Shown: positions 20,979-31,985 of the stretch, piece by piece
Numbering within the stretch: the stretch's first letter is position 1
How the letters are laid out: each line of letters opens with the position of its first letter
Assembly (NCBI GenBank): GCA_943736015.1
Contig: OX031060.1
Coordinates: forward strand, 26,675,231 to 26,739,230
From: Tridacna crocea
Lineage: Eukaryota; Mollusca; Bivalvia; Cardiida; Cardiidae
Direction of reading: 5' to 3'
Length of the DNA stretch: 64,000 nucleotides
The notes under the pieces: model-generated
What the model saw: only the letters and a program-made list of their open reading frames with translations
Databases searched by the model: none
What the model was told of the DNA's origin: nothing
Translations under genes and position numbers: made by a program

Positions 20979-21207
20979 TTAACCCATTACCAAACAACAG
21001 TATTTTAGACTGGTCCAAATTGAAAGCATTTGCAGACGACAAAATAAAAGTGACTGAACATTTGAAATTTGTTCTGGGAAGGGTAGAAAACACTGTGGGA
21101 AAAGGAGAAAATGCTGGTTACCAGCATTTTCTCCTTTTCCCACAGTGTTTTCAAAAGGCTTCTTTCTCAGGGGCGTCAAAAGTAGGGATTGTGTGGTAAT
21201 GGGTTAA
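20979..21207 (-). mobile_element. TTAA hairpin MITE, reference copy
   Basis: 229 bp between TTAACCCATTACCAAACAAC and GTGTGGTAATGGGTTAA. Long arm first (TTAGACTGGTCCAAATTG, GCATTTGCAGACGACAAAA). Core 21086-21152: a perfect 32-bp stem starting GAAAACACTGTGGGAAAAGG with a TTA loop. Short arm last (AAAAGTAGGGATTGTGTGG). Non-coding; no transposase. TTAA duplication with CCC/GGG-type ends resembles piggyBac-class MITEs, but the mobilising enzyme is unknown. Located in the GOGAT 5' UTR intron. Confidence 0.85.
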
Positions 21208-21234
21208 CACACCTTTCAGAGAAGTAGACCTTTA

Positions 21235-21645
21235 CCGTCAGCTTAGATCAAGATCAGATTGCACAAAATATGCAGTTAAGTAACTGATCTACAATGTAAA
21301 CATGTAGATCTAGATCTACTTTGTAGTGGTACAGATAACTGCCCCCCCAAAGGCGAAGTTAACTTATTTGACTGGTCGCCTCTTGTATACAATAAATGTC
21401 AGATATGAAAAAAAATCACTGCCGGGTCTCATTATTGAGACTATACTATTCAGATAATCTGTCAGTAGATCTAAACCTAAATGAAGACAACAAGGATACT
21501 GCAAACATCTGGGTTTTATTTGAATGATGAAAATATCTCATTAGTTTATCCTGCTCTCCATTACCCCATAGGCTGCTAAGCCCAACTCAATGGCCTTTTG
21601 CAGACAGGGTAGATCCTAGATTAAGCTGCAAAAATATGTTAAATA
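21235..21645. repeat. Two decayed GATCAGACTGC palindrome fragments
   Basis: One at about 21240-21295 (TCAAGATCAGATTGCAC) and one at about 21565-21645 (ATGGCCTTTTGCAGACAGGG), on either side of the short hairpin-ended element at 21329. Confidence 0.35.
21329..21443. mobile_element. Short element with terminal hairpin, copy 2
   Basis: GTACAGATAACTG start and the GTCTCATTATTGAGAC end hairpin as in the copy at 11105. No clear flanking duplication. Lies upstream of GOGAT coding exon 1, in its 5' UTR intron. Confidence 0.5.
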
Positions 21646-21771
21646 TCCAATAGATCTATACAAGGTGATCAGTACTTTCCTACCAAAGTAGATCTAATTC
21701 ATGAACCAAATTTAGGTAAATTTACTATCGGTTAGAAAGTTCCTTCTGGTTAGAAAGTTCCTTCTACACGA

Positions 21772-21965
21772 TTAACCCATTACCACACAATCCCTACTTT
21801 TGATACCCTGAGAAAGAATTTTCTCCTTTTCCCACAATGTTTACTAGATCTACCTTTCACAAAACAAATTTCGAATTTTCAGATACTTTTATTTTGTCGT
21901 CTGCAAATGCTTTTGATTTGAACAAGTCTATATTTTTTTCTTCATCTGGTAGTCTAAGGAGTTAA
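21772..21965 (+). mobile_element. TTAA hairpin MITE lacking the left core arm, with a GATCTA insertion
   Basis: TTAACCCATTACCACACAATC to GTCTAAGGAGTTAA. GAGAAAGAA joins directly to TTTTCTCCTTTTCCCAC. Where other copies read TTTTCTACCCTTCAC this one reads TTTACTAGATCTACCTTTCAC. Confidence 0.72.
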
Positions 21966-22205
21966 GCAGGCTAAGGGGGTAAAGTTAATAGATGCTGAGC
22001 ACCGACTTTTTTTACAGAGAACTCGCTTTATTTGCATGGATCTAGATCTATGAAAAGACAAAATGAAAAATTAAGGAAGTTATACTCAGAGAAATACAGA
22101 TGGATAGAATCTACGGAGAAAACACATAACCAAATGACATTGACATTCATGCGAGAGTAACCTCAAAGCTCAACACGTAAAACTGCAGCAGACGACAGAA
22201 CTTAC

Positions 22206-22440
22206 CCTGGTTCTTGTCCTTTTAGTTGGAAACAGCTAGATCTAAATCGGCGTGTGGTGTGCGACCGTGGTTAGAGAATAAAGATTTAATTAATATTCAA
22301 AGAATCGATCTACAAAAAAATTAATGAGCTTTGAAATAGATGTAAAGACAGTTATTTCGCCAATACTCAACCTCATTCACATCGGAAAGACACTACATGC
22401 GTACTTCCGAAACTCAAAGCAAACACCGTAATTTGTAACG
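22206..22440 (-). promoter_or_regulatory. GOGAT: Probable GOGAT 5' UTR exon and promoter region
   Basis: On the minus strand a strong donor CAGG|GTAAGT (GT at 22205-22204) pairs with the TTTCAG acceptor at 20637-20639, giving a 1569-bp intron before coding exon 1. The upstream limit is not visible; 22440 is a guess from where unique, CpG-containing sequence begins (CGGAAGT, an ETS-like motif, read on the minus strand near 22408-22414). No TATA box was recognised. Confidence 0.5.
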
Positions 22441-23074
22441 CCATTTTTGATTGGCTTATTCTGGAGGCGGAATATTCCATTCACACGGAGGTGTGTCAGT
22501 CTGTTTATTGATGGCATTCTTGTGTCTGCTCCGTACGTTACTTCTAAATAGGAGTAATTTGTTTATGTTTAAATCGAACTGGCTTGATCTGTGCTACACT
22601 GATGCGATTTGGAGAAATTTACCGTACATCTGTACATGTCTGGCTTTTACACAAGTGTGTCTTTTTAGTCATATTTTAATCTAAATCTAGCCTTAATCTA
22701 CCGTCCAATGTTTTGGGGGCGGGGACACTCGATAATCTAAATACTCGAAATATCACACTGACATATAGACCTACATCTACATTATTTTTACTGCCAAAAA
22801 GTTCTACGGGACATTTTAGAAATAACACTTCTGTGGACTCATCTTTGGGGTCAGAGATAGATCTATCATAGACACCTTTTCCCAAAATATTTTCCACATC
22901 AAGGTACCAGACATTCTACACGTGTAACGATCCCTGATGGGATGTACATGATGTGTTTATTTTTCATCCACGTAATGTGAAAATAGTCAATTAGGACCCG
23001 AGTTTGAAAGACGGCCATAATTAACTCATGAAAGAAAAACAAACTTGAATAGGTGAACCGCGTTTGGGTGACGA
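22441..23074. other. Unique DNA between the divergent genes
   Basis: No repeat except TAGATCTA motifs. A 77-codon plus-strand frame (22451-22684) is not convincing as a gene. Confidence 0.45.
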
Positions 23075-23296
23075 ATTAACCCATTACCACACAATGGCGA
23101 CTTTTAACACCCCCGAAGGAGAAAGCTTTAGAAAACATTGTGGGAAAAAAAGAAAATGCTGGTATTTTCTCCTTTTCCCACAAGTTTTCTACCCTGTTGG
23201 AAACACATTTTATTTTTTTAGTAACGTTTATGGTGACATCTGCAAGTGCTTTGAATTTGGACCAGTCTTTTTTTTTTTCGTTTAGTAAAGGGTTAA
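23075..23296 (+). mobile_element. TTAA hairpin MITE
   Basis: TTAACCCATTACCACACAATG to TTTAGTAAAGGGTTAA; inner stem shortened to GCTGGTATTTTCTCC. Confidence 0.78.
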
Positions 23297-23350
23297 ATAT
23301 TGGTCGAATGACGATTTTAGCGGTAACGTTGACAATAGATCGAAAAATGC

Positions 23351-23556
23351 TTAACTCTTATCCTGCTATAGAACTAAAATGAAATTTTCAATTCGAAAAC
23401 CTAAATATTTTTATTTCAAGGTTATGTTTTAGGGAATGATATCTCCTTACCGGACAGTGTAGATCTAAGATCAGACTGCACGTTCTGTGCAGTCTGATCT
23501 TGATCTACACTGTCCGCAAAAGGTCAGCGAGACGCGATAAGCAGCCAAAGGGTTAA
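23351..23556 (+). mobile_element. GATCAGACTGC palindromic MITE, best copy
   Basis: 206 bp bounded by TTAACTCTTATCCTGC and CAGCCAAAGGGTTAA. Central hairpin AAGATCAGACTGCACG against GTGCAGTCTGATCTT at 23469-23503, within a larger inverted repeat CGGACAGTGTAGATC/GATCTACACTGTCCG. TTAA at both ends suggests the same target preference as the hairpin MITE. Confidence 0.65.
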
Positions 23557-23779
23557 ATTACCTCTTTTGCCCACTGTGTTTTCTAACGCTAATTCTCTGG
23601 GTTGTGAGATCCGAGAGTTGTTTAATGGAAAAGTCTGATGGGTCGAAAAGTCAGATGGGTCGAATGTCATGGTCACATTTTTCCCCATTCGTCTGCAAAC
23701 ATCTGTATACATGTGCATGTAGTTAGATCTTGGTCAGTCAGGCCACACATCAAATTCATGACCGACCAGTGTGTAGATT

Positions 23780-24025
23780 CAGCACTTTCTGCTTTTTCCA
23801 CAATGTTTACTACCCTTCCCTGAAAACCGACAATATTTGAGTTAGATCTACATTATTTTGTTGTCTGCAAATGCTTTGAATTTGGATGAGTCTAAAATTT
23901 TGTTGTATGGTAAAGAGTTAACCCTTTAAGACATAATCCCTATTTTTTTTCATGAACATGAGAAAGACATCTGCAAATGTTTTCAATCTGGACAAGGGGA
24001 CAAAAATTAGTGTCTTTTAAGCAGT
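23780..24025 (+). repeat. Hairpin MITE right half plus deleted copy
   Basis: 23780-23921 (ends GTATGGTAAAGAGTTAA) carries GATCTA within GAGTTAGATCTACATTA where others read GTTACATTTA. 23918-24025 keeps the two outer ends with the core deleted. Confidence 0.6.
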
Positions 24026-24146
24026 TTAAAAAAGGCGAACACCCGTACTTATTTTCGAGATAGATCTAGAACGTATTCGTCAACAAAAGTTAGTTCTGAC
24101 TGGATTCGTTCGGAGTGGTTGATAAATACGCTCATCTCGTTAACGC

Positions 24147-24250
24147 AGCGTCTGATCCCATTATCTCCCGCTATCTGGCATTCTATAAATACTCATCTTC
24201 GAAGAATATGACATGCGCAGACAACGCGTCTGATCCAATTCTTTGGCATT
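24147..24250 (+). repeat. Copy of the TTCGAAGAATATGACATGCG repeat flanked by direct repeats
   Basis: GCGTCTGATCCCATT at 24147 and GCGTCTGATCCAATT at 24226 flank the CTTCGAAGAATATGACATGC segment. About 0.9 kb upstream of the predicted 5' UTR exon of the unrecognised gene. Confidence 0.45.
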
Positions 24251-24356
24251 GAGAAACGAGCAAGTGTTTGGCTTCAATTAGTTCTATTTACGAGTGGACG
24301 TGGTCCAGGCATAAATAATATATATCTAGATCTAGTCTATATATTTAGCTCTATTC

Positions 24357-24591
24357 TTAACCCTTTACCAAACGGCAAAATCTTAGACAGGTCTAAATTT
24401 AAAGTAGATCTACTTGCAGACAGGAGAATAAACGTAACTCAAATATTGAAATTTCTTTCCAGCAGGGTAGAAAACATTATGGGAAGAGGAGAGAATGCTG
24501 GTTACCAGCATTTTCTCCTTTTCCCACAATGTTTTCAAAAGGCTTTTATCTCAGGGTCGTAAAAATCAGGGATTATTTGGGAAAGGGTTAA
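24357..24591 (-). mobile_element. TTAA hairpin MITE with a GATCTA insertion
   Basis: TTAACCCTTTACCAAACGGC to TTTGGGAAAGGGTTAA. AAAGTAGATCTACTTGCAGA replaces the usual AAAGCACTTGCAGA. Confidence 0.8.
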
Positions 24592-25139
24592 GAAATCAAT
24601 TTCAATAAACTAGGCTGCTTGAAAATTTCCAGTCCGATCTTGAACTGAACCAAGTTGTTTAATCAGTCTAATTTTAATCACCAACAAAATCTTCCAAGTT
24701 CCTAGGTTTCCATGTCACAACAATGATTTTAATGCTGCTATATGCCACCGGGCTCTGCGCTGGTAAATTTCCCCGCGTTAACTAGTCCCCGCCTTCGTCT
24801 GCTAGGTCAAATATTATAACGGTCATTCATTAACTGTTCTAGGTGGTAATGTATGTAAACAAAATTGTATTTAGAAGTAGATCTACCGATAATCAACCGA
24901 CTACCGGATGTATGTAAAATGCATCAAAATAAAATCTGTTTAGGTAAACTATGAAGCTTTATTTGCGAGAAGTGATCTGACATATGCTTAAATTTTTGTA
25001 CTACTTTCCAAACTGATAATTTCCGGTACATGCCGGGAGAGCATGGCTGTCTCATGATCGGAAGATGGGTAACCTAGTTCAACCAGCCAATCAAAGCAAT
25101 CCATTTTTTCCGCGGCTATATCAACGGAAATTTCAACTA

Positions 25140-25270
25140 GTGCAGTCAATACCCAAAGCCTTGGAGGTGCGCCATTATCACTAATTGAAGTTACGTTCAG
25201 AGCTTAAATAAATTTTGATCAACCTACGGAGGAAAAAACATTAACAAATATTTTTTTTTCTGTATCTGAG
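25140..25270 (+). promoter_or_regulatory. Probable 5' UTR exon of the unrecognised plus-strand gene
   Basis: A perfect donor CTGAG|GTGAGT at 25270/25271 lies 824 bp before the acceptor of the first coding exon (T-rich tract then TTTTAG at 26091-26094). The left boundary is not defined by the sequence. The region sits in unique DNA between two repeat-dense zones. Confidence 0.4.
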
Positions 25271-26105
25271 GTGAGTCTGATTTTCTTTCTTTTCGAGATT
25301 TTTTTTTTTGAACAGATTTTGGGCAAGATCAACTTTCTTTCTCTAATGGTAGATCTATATGATGAATGCATAACTTTGGTAAGAAATACTAGATCTAGTT
25401 CTAGATCTATCTCGACTCGAGGTCGGAGTCACGGAGAATTCGAAACAGTATCATGATTATGTACCTTACAGCATATATTGATCTGTAAACAATGAAAGGC
25501 TTAGATGTACTGTAGGTTCGTACATAGATCTTGAAGATCGGGAGATAATGTCTTCAAGATTTTCTATAAGAAGGTCTATATAGCACTATTTTTATGTGAA
25601 CGAAACGACGTATTCGTTTGTTAGGTTAAGTTTGGTAAGTCTCGGTAGATCTAAAGGGGAAAAGCTTGTTGGCCGAAATGAAAACCTATCAAAATAAACA
25701 TGACCCTAAATCCGTTGCAGGATATCCATTTCGGCGGACGACTACCAATTCTTATCCATTAAGTAAACGTTCTGGCGATTCCTAACGTTCGCTTCACTCA
25801 CGGTATTCGGCAATAGTTTTAGTCTTCCATTTAGTTGAACTATTCTCTTAGAATACAACATTTCACATGAATCGATTGACAAGATGTGTTTTTGAGAGAG
25901 CTGATAAGGTCATTGGCGTTAGAAAACGCTGATTACGGACATTTTCTTAATTTCCCACAATATTTTATACATGGGACGTTAAAACTCTGGGTGTGGCATG
26001 AAAATCGACTCCTTTTGAAGCACTCGATCTAAGGGGAAATTTGACCTAAATGAATTTCTACTGAAGTTAATGAATATTTTTTTTTTAATTTTAGCCAGCA
26101 TAGAG

Positions 26106-26370
26106 ATGGAATTCGAAACCCAGACACCGTTTGTAGAAATTGGTACACACCAAGACGAAGATGAGCTTTACCTTAAACAGCTGTCTGTGTATGCCACTAT
26201 TAGACCCGGTGACCTGAAGCGGGACTCGCTGACGGGATTAAGGTCAACCAAGGAGTTAGTGGCCCTCTGGAGACAGAGAAATGGCGAGATAGAGAGCGAC
26301 ACGGACGAAACAACTGACGAAGTTGAACCAGAATCGCTTGATCTTCAAGAACACGAACTTGCAGTCCGAG
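26106..26370 (+). CDS. Unrecognised gene, coding exon 1
   Basis: 88 codons plus one base, MEFETQTPFVEIG to LQEHELAVR, in a 276-nt exon (26095-26370). The GC content is clearly higher than in the AT-rich flanks, as expected of coding sequence in this window. Confidence 0.62.
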
Positions 26371-29300
26371 GTACTTTCATTTCTCGTATATTATTGTTCT
26401 TAATTTTCTGACCTTTCATGGAATCATCGAGAAATACTTTGGAACAAGAAAAGATCTAGCTCTTACCATTAGACTGATAGATTCGGGGGACCCTCTGTTT
26501 GTTTGATCAAGTTCTGTCGGTATCGCGGAGCTTCGTTGGGGTTTTAATTACTTGTTAACGTTAATGAAAGGGTTGCGATGAATTTCTGAATTTTCGAAAT
26601 GCATGAGAGAGCTCTAGATATCGGGGATATCCATAATATCCATTATTTGTCTTTCAAACCCTATGTTGTGAGAACTCATTTAATTATAATCGTCTCGTTG
26701 AGAAGATTCTTATGAGTACCCATAACATAGGGTTTGGTGGAGAACAATTCGTATTTTCAATTTTAAAATCAAAGTCATTCCCTCTTTCTAGAGGCCTCTC
26801 GTGAATCGTTTGTCCAGAATGAACCAGAGGAACGGATGTTAGATTTTTTTTTTTTATTTGTTTTGGAAAAGGAAGGGGGGTTGAAATATGGAGAGTATAG
26901 CCTTCAGAGTATTAAGTAGGCGTTTTTTTGGAGGGAGAGGGTGGGGGTTAGTATGGATTAAGACTCGACTTCTACTGAATAAGCAGCTTAATAATGAGTC
27001 AACGCTGCCATTTTTTTTTTAACCCTGTCCATAATATGGCTTCAAAAAGGCGTTATCTGGGTCTTAATACTCTCCGAAAACGGGCATTATAATTTCATTC
27101 ATTGATCGAACAATTGGGAAATTGAAATTTCTATAGGAAAGGGCTAAACCTTAAATTTAAACTATGTCTTCTTAAACGAGCACATGTTCCAAGGTATTTG
27201 TTTAAGCAAATGAGTACCATCTGTGTGTAAGATAGTTAATGGCGAAAGGGAGGAGAGATGAGAGGGAATACGAAAGTACATGTAACAAGTGTAAAGTGCA
27301 GCCATCATTTTACAGCTATAGATACACAATCTAGTAAGTATTGTTGTGTAAGCTGTACAGATATTCACAAAAGAAAAGAAACCTAGCCACGTTTACTTTG
27401 CAAAGTCAGCCTTTACTCTAAGTATTTACACAGTCATCAACTGTTTTTAATCAGTTTTCTAACTCTATTAAATTACATATTATCACGGTTAAAGAAAGCA
27501 TTGTATGAATTCGCCGTGGATTTAAGTAACCCATTTGAAACCGATGCCTCTTATTGTTTTGTGGGAATGGGAGAAAATGCTGGTTACCAGCATATTTTCC
27601 TATTGTCAGAATATGCTCTTATGCCTTCCTTCTCAAGGTCGTTGAACCTCGGATTTTCAAAGGTTTTAGTAGATCGATGTTATTTTGTAATGGCAACCAT
27701 AACAAAAAATTAAAGAATACAGGTGTGAAGTGTAAAGACATTTGAGTAAGGCATGTTACAAGATTGTCCGAGATACATAAAGGATAAGGCTGACATATTG
27801 AAACAGAAAGTGACTTGAGGACGTTCTGACTTAAGGACATGACGACCGGATATTTGATATCGCTGTACAAACCATGCGCTAGTCTGAAAACCTATAAATC
27901 GAGAACCTTCATCCGCTGAAGCCTTATTTTTTGTCAGTTATCCATCCTGGCAGAGATTAATCTTGGAAACTTAAGGCTACACATAAGCACGGCAAAGAAA
28001 GATTTGTAATGTCGGACTTTGCTTATTAACTTCCTTGCCAGCATTATACAAGCAAGTGATACCATATTGTAAGTCTTACAAAAACATAGCAACATGTATT
28101 TCAAATGCATGTATTGGCTTTATTGTTCCCCCTCACCCCAAAAAAAAGGAGAAACGAAGGGTTGAAATTCAAACAAGAATATCTGCGTCACCTGGGGAAA
28201 AATCCATAATAGAGTTGCTGTATGCAGCGTACAGCATATGTGCCACGGTATTAGATATTCTCGACGTTGCCATGGTTATGTAACTGTTCTTAATCCTATA
28301 GCGCCTGTTACAACTGCGATTGCTTCTGCGGCTTGTGCAGGCCAAAATCAAACTGCACGTTGTGTGCAGTCCGATCTCGACCTACATGGGTCGTTTTGCT
28401 GAAACAATTCAAACAAATAATCTATTGAAATGCAATTATTTTGTATGATTTTTAGGAACATGTGTTTGGGGTTTTTTCCCGAGCTCTAAGGGTTAGTCTA
28501 ATGCCTTTATCGATTTGCGATCTGCGGTTACAAGGATGGGCCGCAGTCAGATTATATTAGCGATATGTCTCATGGTATTATACGTAACATTCCTCGCGTT
28601 TAGACCGATTGAAAAAAAAAATTACCGGTCCCTTCCAAAATTTATGTATACACAGATCCGCCCGTGGCGAAACGTAGTCCTCATAAGGAACAATCTTTTA
28701 ATAAACAGAAAGAAATCTTTGTCCTCGTGCGTTGTACAAATGTATAACCCGTGAGGGTCCTGTAAATATCAGTGAAAGCCACGATTTCAAGGGTTGATCA
28801 ATGCACTTAAAGCTTATGTGAGGTTTTTCCTCGAACACTAAACGCTCTCGAGATTTGAGTGTATTTTGCCGCGGATATTCAACGCTCATTACAAGTGTGA
28901 CGCTTTAACTTGAACCAGGCTTGCAAAGTCGAAACTATGGGTCAAAAGGAAGAAAAATATAAGGCGCAAACCGACTAGATCTAGTCTGGTGATCTGATAG
29001 TGTTGTCAGGCTGCATATTTGGCAAGATAAAAAAAAGTGACGGAAAACGGAGTCTATAAACGTGTTATCCTGTAGAGAGCAGGACCAAACCACAGATTAA
29101 CGATAAGAAATAAGGATTTGCAGCTCCGAGCTTTTGCAGATAAAAGGTTCTGAAAAGGGATTATAACTGATATGCAAGATCAGCACTGCTTAACCCTTTA
29201 CCAAACAGTCCCTGGTTTTCAGGACTCTGAAGAAAGAGCCTTTTGAAAACCTTGTGGGAAAAGGAGAAAATGCTGGTGACCAGCATTTTCTCCTTTTCTC

Positions 29301-31742
29301 ACAAGGTTTTATACTCATTCACCAGCTGGCAATCAGCATCATGTCAGTTACATCTAATACGTCGTCTGCAAATGCTTTCACTTTGAACCAGTGTAAAGTT
29401 TTGTCGTTTGGTAAAGAGTTCCGATGTTAGATTACAATGAAACAGTACAGACTTACCAGACCTAAACGACGGGCTTTTTTTTTTGCTATTTATGCTTGAC
29501 GGAACAGATAATTTAAAATGACACTACTAACTAGATAGAAAGAAATCGTAGTGAGAGAGATTTCATGGTGTTACATAAGTTGTCATAGAAACCATGTATA
29601 ATTTTTGGTATTCATTTGCTTCTCATTAGCACATCATTTCTCTACAATTAAAAAAAAAAAGACTTTAACATGTTGACCTGTATTTGAAATCGAGGCGACT
29701 GAAGTTGAACAAAATTTTCTAGTAAGTTACGACTTTTTGATAAAGCTTTTTGAACTAAATTTTGTAGTAAGTTAGAACATTATGGCAAAGCTTATTGAAC
29801 TGCAAGTCAATACGAACTTAACATGGACTGATTCAATAAACCCCGAACTGCACAGTGGTATTTAAGAACAGCTAAAACCAGAGATAAACATCTGATACAG
29901 TGGAAAACCTTCCTCTGTAAATAACTTCAAAACGCTGTAGGGGATGGAAAGATAGCTTGTAACAAGCTACTTCTCCTCTTTCTACAATGATTTCAAAAGC
30001 TGTCTACTGCAAGGATGTGTAAAATAGTACTTGTATATATATGTAGAATTAGGATTAAATGGGTTCTCTTGTATTATCTTTTTTCTTCATTTATAATTAT
30101 TACACATTTCTTATTTCTTTTGTAATTAAAGCGTTTATTGAATCATCCATGATTTTTTTGGATTTGCCAATAAATTTCTGATGGAATTAAAAGGTAATAA
30201 AACACAAGCTTAACTATCTTTTTTGCCAACGTACCGGTCAACGACCTTTATCAAGAAAGAAAACTTATACATGTACATATATTTTACATCGTTTGCCATG
30301 ATTGTCAATGTTAATCTATAGTTTGGATAAATTTCGTGTTTCTTGATAAGGCCGTCGGTCGAAAACTTGAAAAAAAAGAGAGTTTAGTATATGTGTTATT
30401 CTGAAAAAGATCGATCAATTGATTTCTTTTCTTTTGCACTAGATAAAGTTGGGTCTGGGTTCGACAATTCACTTCATTTGTCTCATTAACTTTGTTTTGG
30501 ACCATTTTCCTGCATAGTCGTCCTTTCAGGAACGTGCCATTGAGGGACAACATTATCAATGAATTGAATCGGCACAAAGGCGGAACACGTGATCCTCCTT
30601 AGAGTTCTGATTGGCTGTAAGAAGGTTATGGATTTTCTATCCATAACATAATCATTCTTCACCATTTACACCTCTTCATGTATTGTTACTATGTTATTAA
30701 AATATTTCATAATTCATCAGATTTTTTCATCTCAAGACAAGCAATAAACACTAGTCAGACTCTCTCTCCACAACCACTAGTTAGAAGTTGTGGTATCACA
30801 GTTAAACAAAAAGAAATGTTAATATAATATATACAGAACTTTTATCTCTGTATGTTTTCATCACAAATATAATGTAATGTAAAGTTAATAATTCGTACTT
30901 GAATGCTAAGACAGGAAACTGTAGACGGAAGTTACTTATCTTGTTTCATTTTTCGACGCTACATTAACATTACAAAATACTTGTTTTTGTGCACTATTAT
31001 TTAACGTCTTTGCTTCATGTATTTCTTTATCTGAATATAATATGAAAGGGTTGAAGAAAAGCTTAACTCTTTATTGTATCTATTCTTTACAAACAGTTAC
31101 TTTTCTTTACGTAATTTTTTAGTAAATTTTATTAACGAAAATTTTCAAGGTCTTGTGAATATGAGATCTAATTCAAAGCTTTTTCCGACAGGTTTTGAGA
31201 TCGACAGTCGAATAGCGCCTGGTTTCCGGTATACCGTACGATACATTGGTAAAAATGAGTACCTGTACGATGGTAAAGCCAAGAGGTTGGAGTCCATTGG
31301 ACTGGGCTATGGACGTAGACTGACATTCCAGGGCGAGACCCTCAACAATAACGAGAACTATTTCTGGTCTGATAGCTCGCCCGAAGGTTTTGCCTTCAAC
31401 ATTGAAGCTGTCAAAGAAGACGATTGTTTTATTGTAACAGATGCGGACTCGCAAGCTGTTGGCATTGCAGTTATTGAGAAGGTTCATTTTCCCCAAATTG
31501 AAAAAGACACTGTAATAGAGGACAATGGGGTTGTTAAATATGTATATGTTAAGTTTATGTGTTCAATCAAAAATTTGAATAATGATCATACATATATTAA
31601 TTTAAATATTAAAGATTTTGAATTTGTCGAGGGTATAGCAGAACTGGTTAAAGAGAAAGGTGCCAAAGAAGCCGTTGTGAGATGTGTGCGAAATGTACAT
31701 TTTCAGAGATTTGGCATGTGTCGATTACACCAAGAAGCATAG
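26106..31742 (+). CDS. Unrecognised two-coding-exon gene, 271 aa
   Basis: Coding exons are 26106-26370 and 31192-31742. The first exon follows a T-rich tract and TTTTAG at 26094, starts at GAGATGG and ends CCGAG|GTACTT in phase 1. The second follows CTTTTTCCGACAG at 31191 and starts with the two bases needed to complete a Gly codon, so the 4821-bp intron joins in frame. An AATAAA lies at 31816-31821, 74 nt after the TAG. The product has an acidic N-terminal part (residues about 61-85 rich in Asp/Glu: ESDTDETTDEVEPE). The C-terminal part looks beta-rich, with YTVRYIGKNEYLYDG near its start and YFWSDSSPEGFAFNI in the middle. No signal peptide or membrane span. I do not recognise the family. The two exons could in principle belong to different transcripts, but matching phase and good splice sites argue for one gene. 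Confidence 0.62.
26608..26799. mobile_element. Palindromic MITE of the CCCTATGTTGTGGGTAC type, copy 3
   Basis: AGAGCTCTAGATA left end and TCTAGAGGCCTCT right end, with a central hairpin of AACCCTATGTTGTG against CATAACATAGGGTT. Lies 238 bp into the 4.8-kb intron of the unrecognised gene. Confidence 0.65.
27526..27660 (+). repeat. Decayed hairpin MITE
   Basis: GTAACCCATTTGAAACCG and core TGTGGGAATGGGAGAAAATG with GCTGGTTACCAGC; the outer parts are lost. Intron of the unrecognised gene. Confidence 0.5.
28305..28400. repeat. GATCAGACTGC palindrome, decayed fragment
   Basis: ATCAAACTGCACGTTGTGTG and CAGTCCGATCTCGACCTAC retain the core hairpin. In the intron of the unrecognised gene. Confidence 0.4.
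29190..29422 (+). mobile_element. TTAA hairpin MITE
   Basis: TTAACCCTTTACCAAACAGTC to TCGTTTGGTAAAGAGTT. Core pair CCTTGTG/CACAAGG: the change from CATTGTG is present in both arms. Confidence 0.8.
29423..31073. other. Intron interior of the unrecognised gene
   Basis: AT-rich; a very decayed MITE core at about 29930-30030 and a small GTTATGGAT/ATCCATAAC hairpin at 30624-30647. A minus-strand 88-codon frame at 30311-30577 is unsupported. Confidence 0.4.
31192..31742 (+). CDS. Unrecognised gene, coding exon 2 (terminal)
   Basis: 183 codons including the split Gly, ending FQRFGMCRLHQEA and TAG. The open frame extends upstream to 31074, but the acceptor at 31190-31191 and the AT-rich, low-complexity upstream peptide favour starting at 31192. 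If unspliced, an internal Met (MRSNSKLF, ATG at 31161) would be the alternative start. Confidence 0.65.
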
Positions 31743-31815
31743 GGAAGCAATCCGAATATTTACAGGCTTTCCTATATATATGCTGGTCATTGATTTCCTG
31801 TGAACCAATCTGATG

Positions 31816-31821
31816 AATAAA
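31816..31821 (+). terminator. Polyadenylation signal of the unrecognised plus-strand gene
   Basis: AATAAA 74 nt after the stop at 31742. Confidence 0.5.
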
Positions 31822-31985
31822 TTTTCCGTCTTCCAGAACGATTTTAGCCATGAGGCGCCCGTCACAACTAAAGTCTTATCTTGCTTTTTGCGGCCAATAT
31901 GGTTTAAGATTAGATTGCGAAAAAGTGGAGTCTGATCGTCGATCCATACTGTCCTCTTCTGTGACATTCTGGACACAGACGGCTT

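Larger units (their letters stand above)
21300..25660. repeat. Cluster of the palindromic octamer TAGATCTA
   Basis: AGATCT occurs at 21306, 21312, 21467, 21652, 21690, 21846, 22044, 22238, 22859, 23461, 23725, 23844, 24062, 24328, 24406, 24879, 25351, 25391, 25403, 25526 and 25647, mostly as TAGATCTA; about one is expected by chance in 4.4 kb. The zone covers the divergent 5' ends of GOGAT and the unrecognised gene. Confidence 0.75.
26807..29189. other. Intron interior of the unrecognised gene
   Basis: Holds only the decayed MITE at 27526 and the palindrome fragment at 28305. An inverted TAGATCTAG motif is at 28974. No exon seen. Confidence 0.45.

Noticed and set aside
22451..22684. 77-codon plus-strand frame upstream of GOGAT
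   Set aside because: It overlaps the probable GOGAT promoter, has no recognisable domain and no splice signals.
26070..26105. Earlier start MNIFFLILAS for the first coding exon
   Set aside because: It lies in the poly-T tract and acceptor of the upstream intron; the ATG at 26106 is in the exon with a better context.
31074..31191. Upstream extension of the 222-codon frame (MYLFFTNSYFSL start)
   Set aside because: A good acceptor at 31191 in the right phase and low-complexity, AT-rich content indicate that this is intron.
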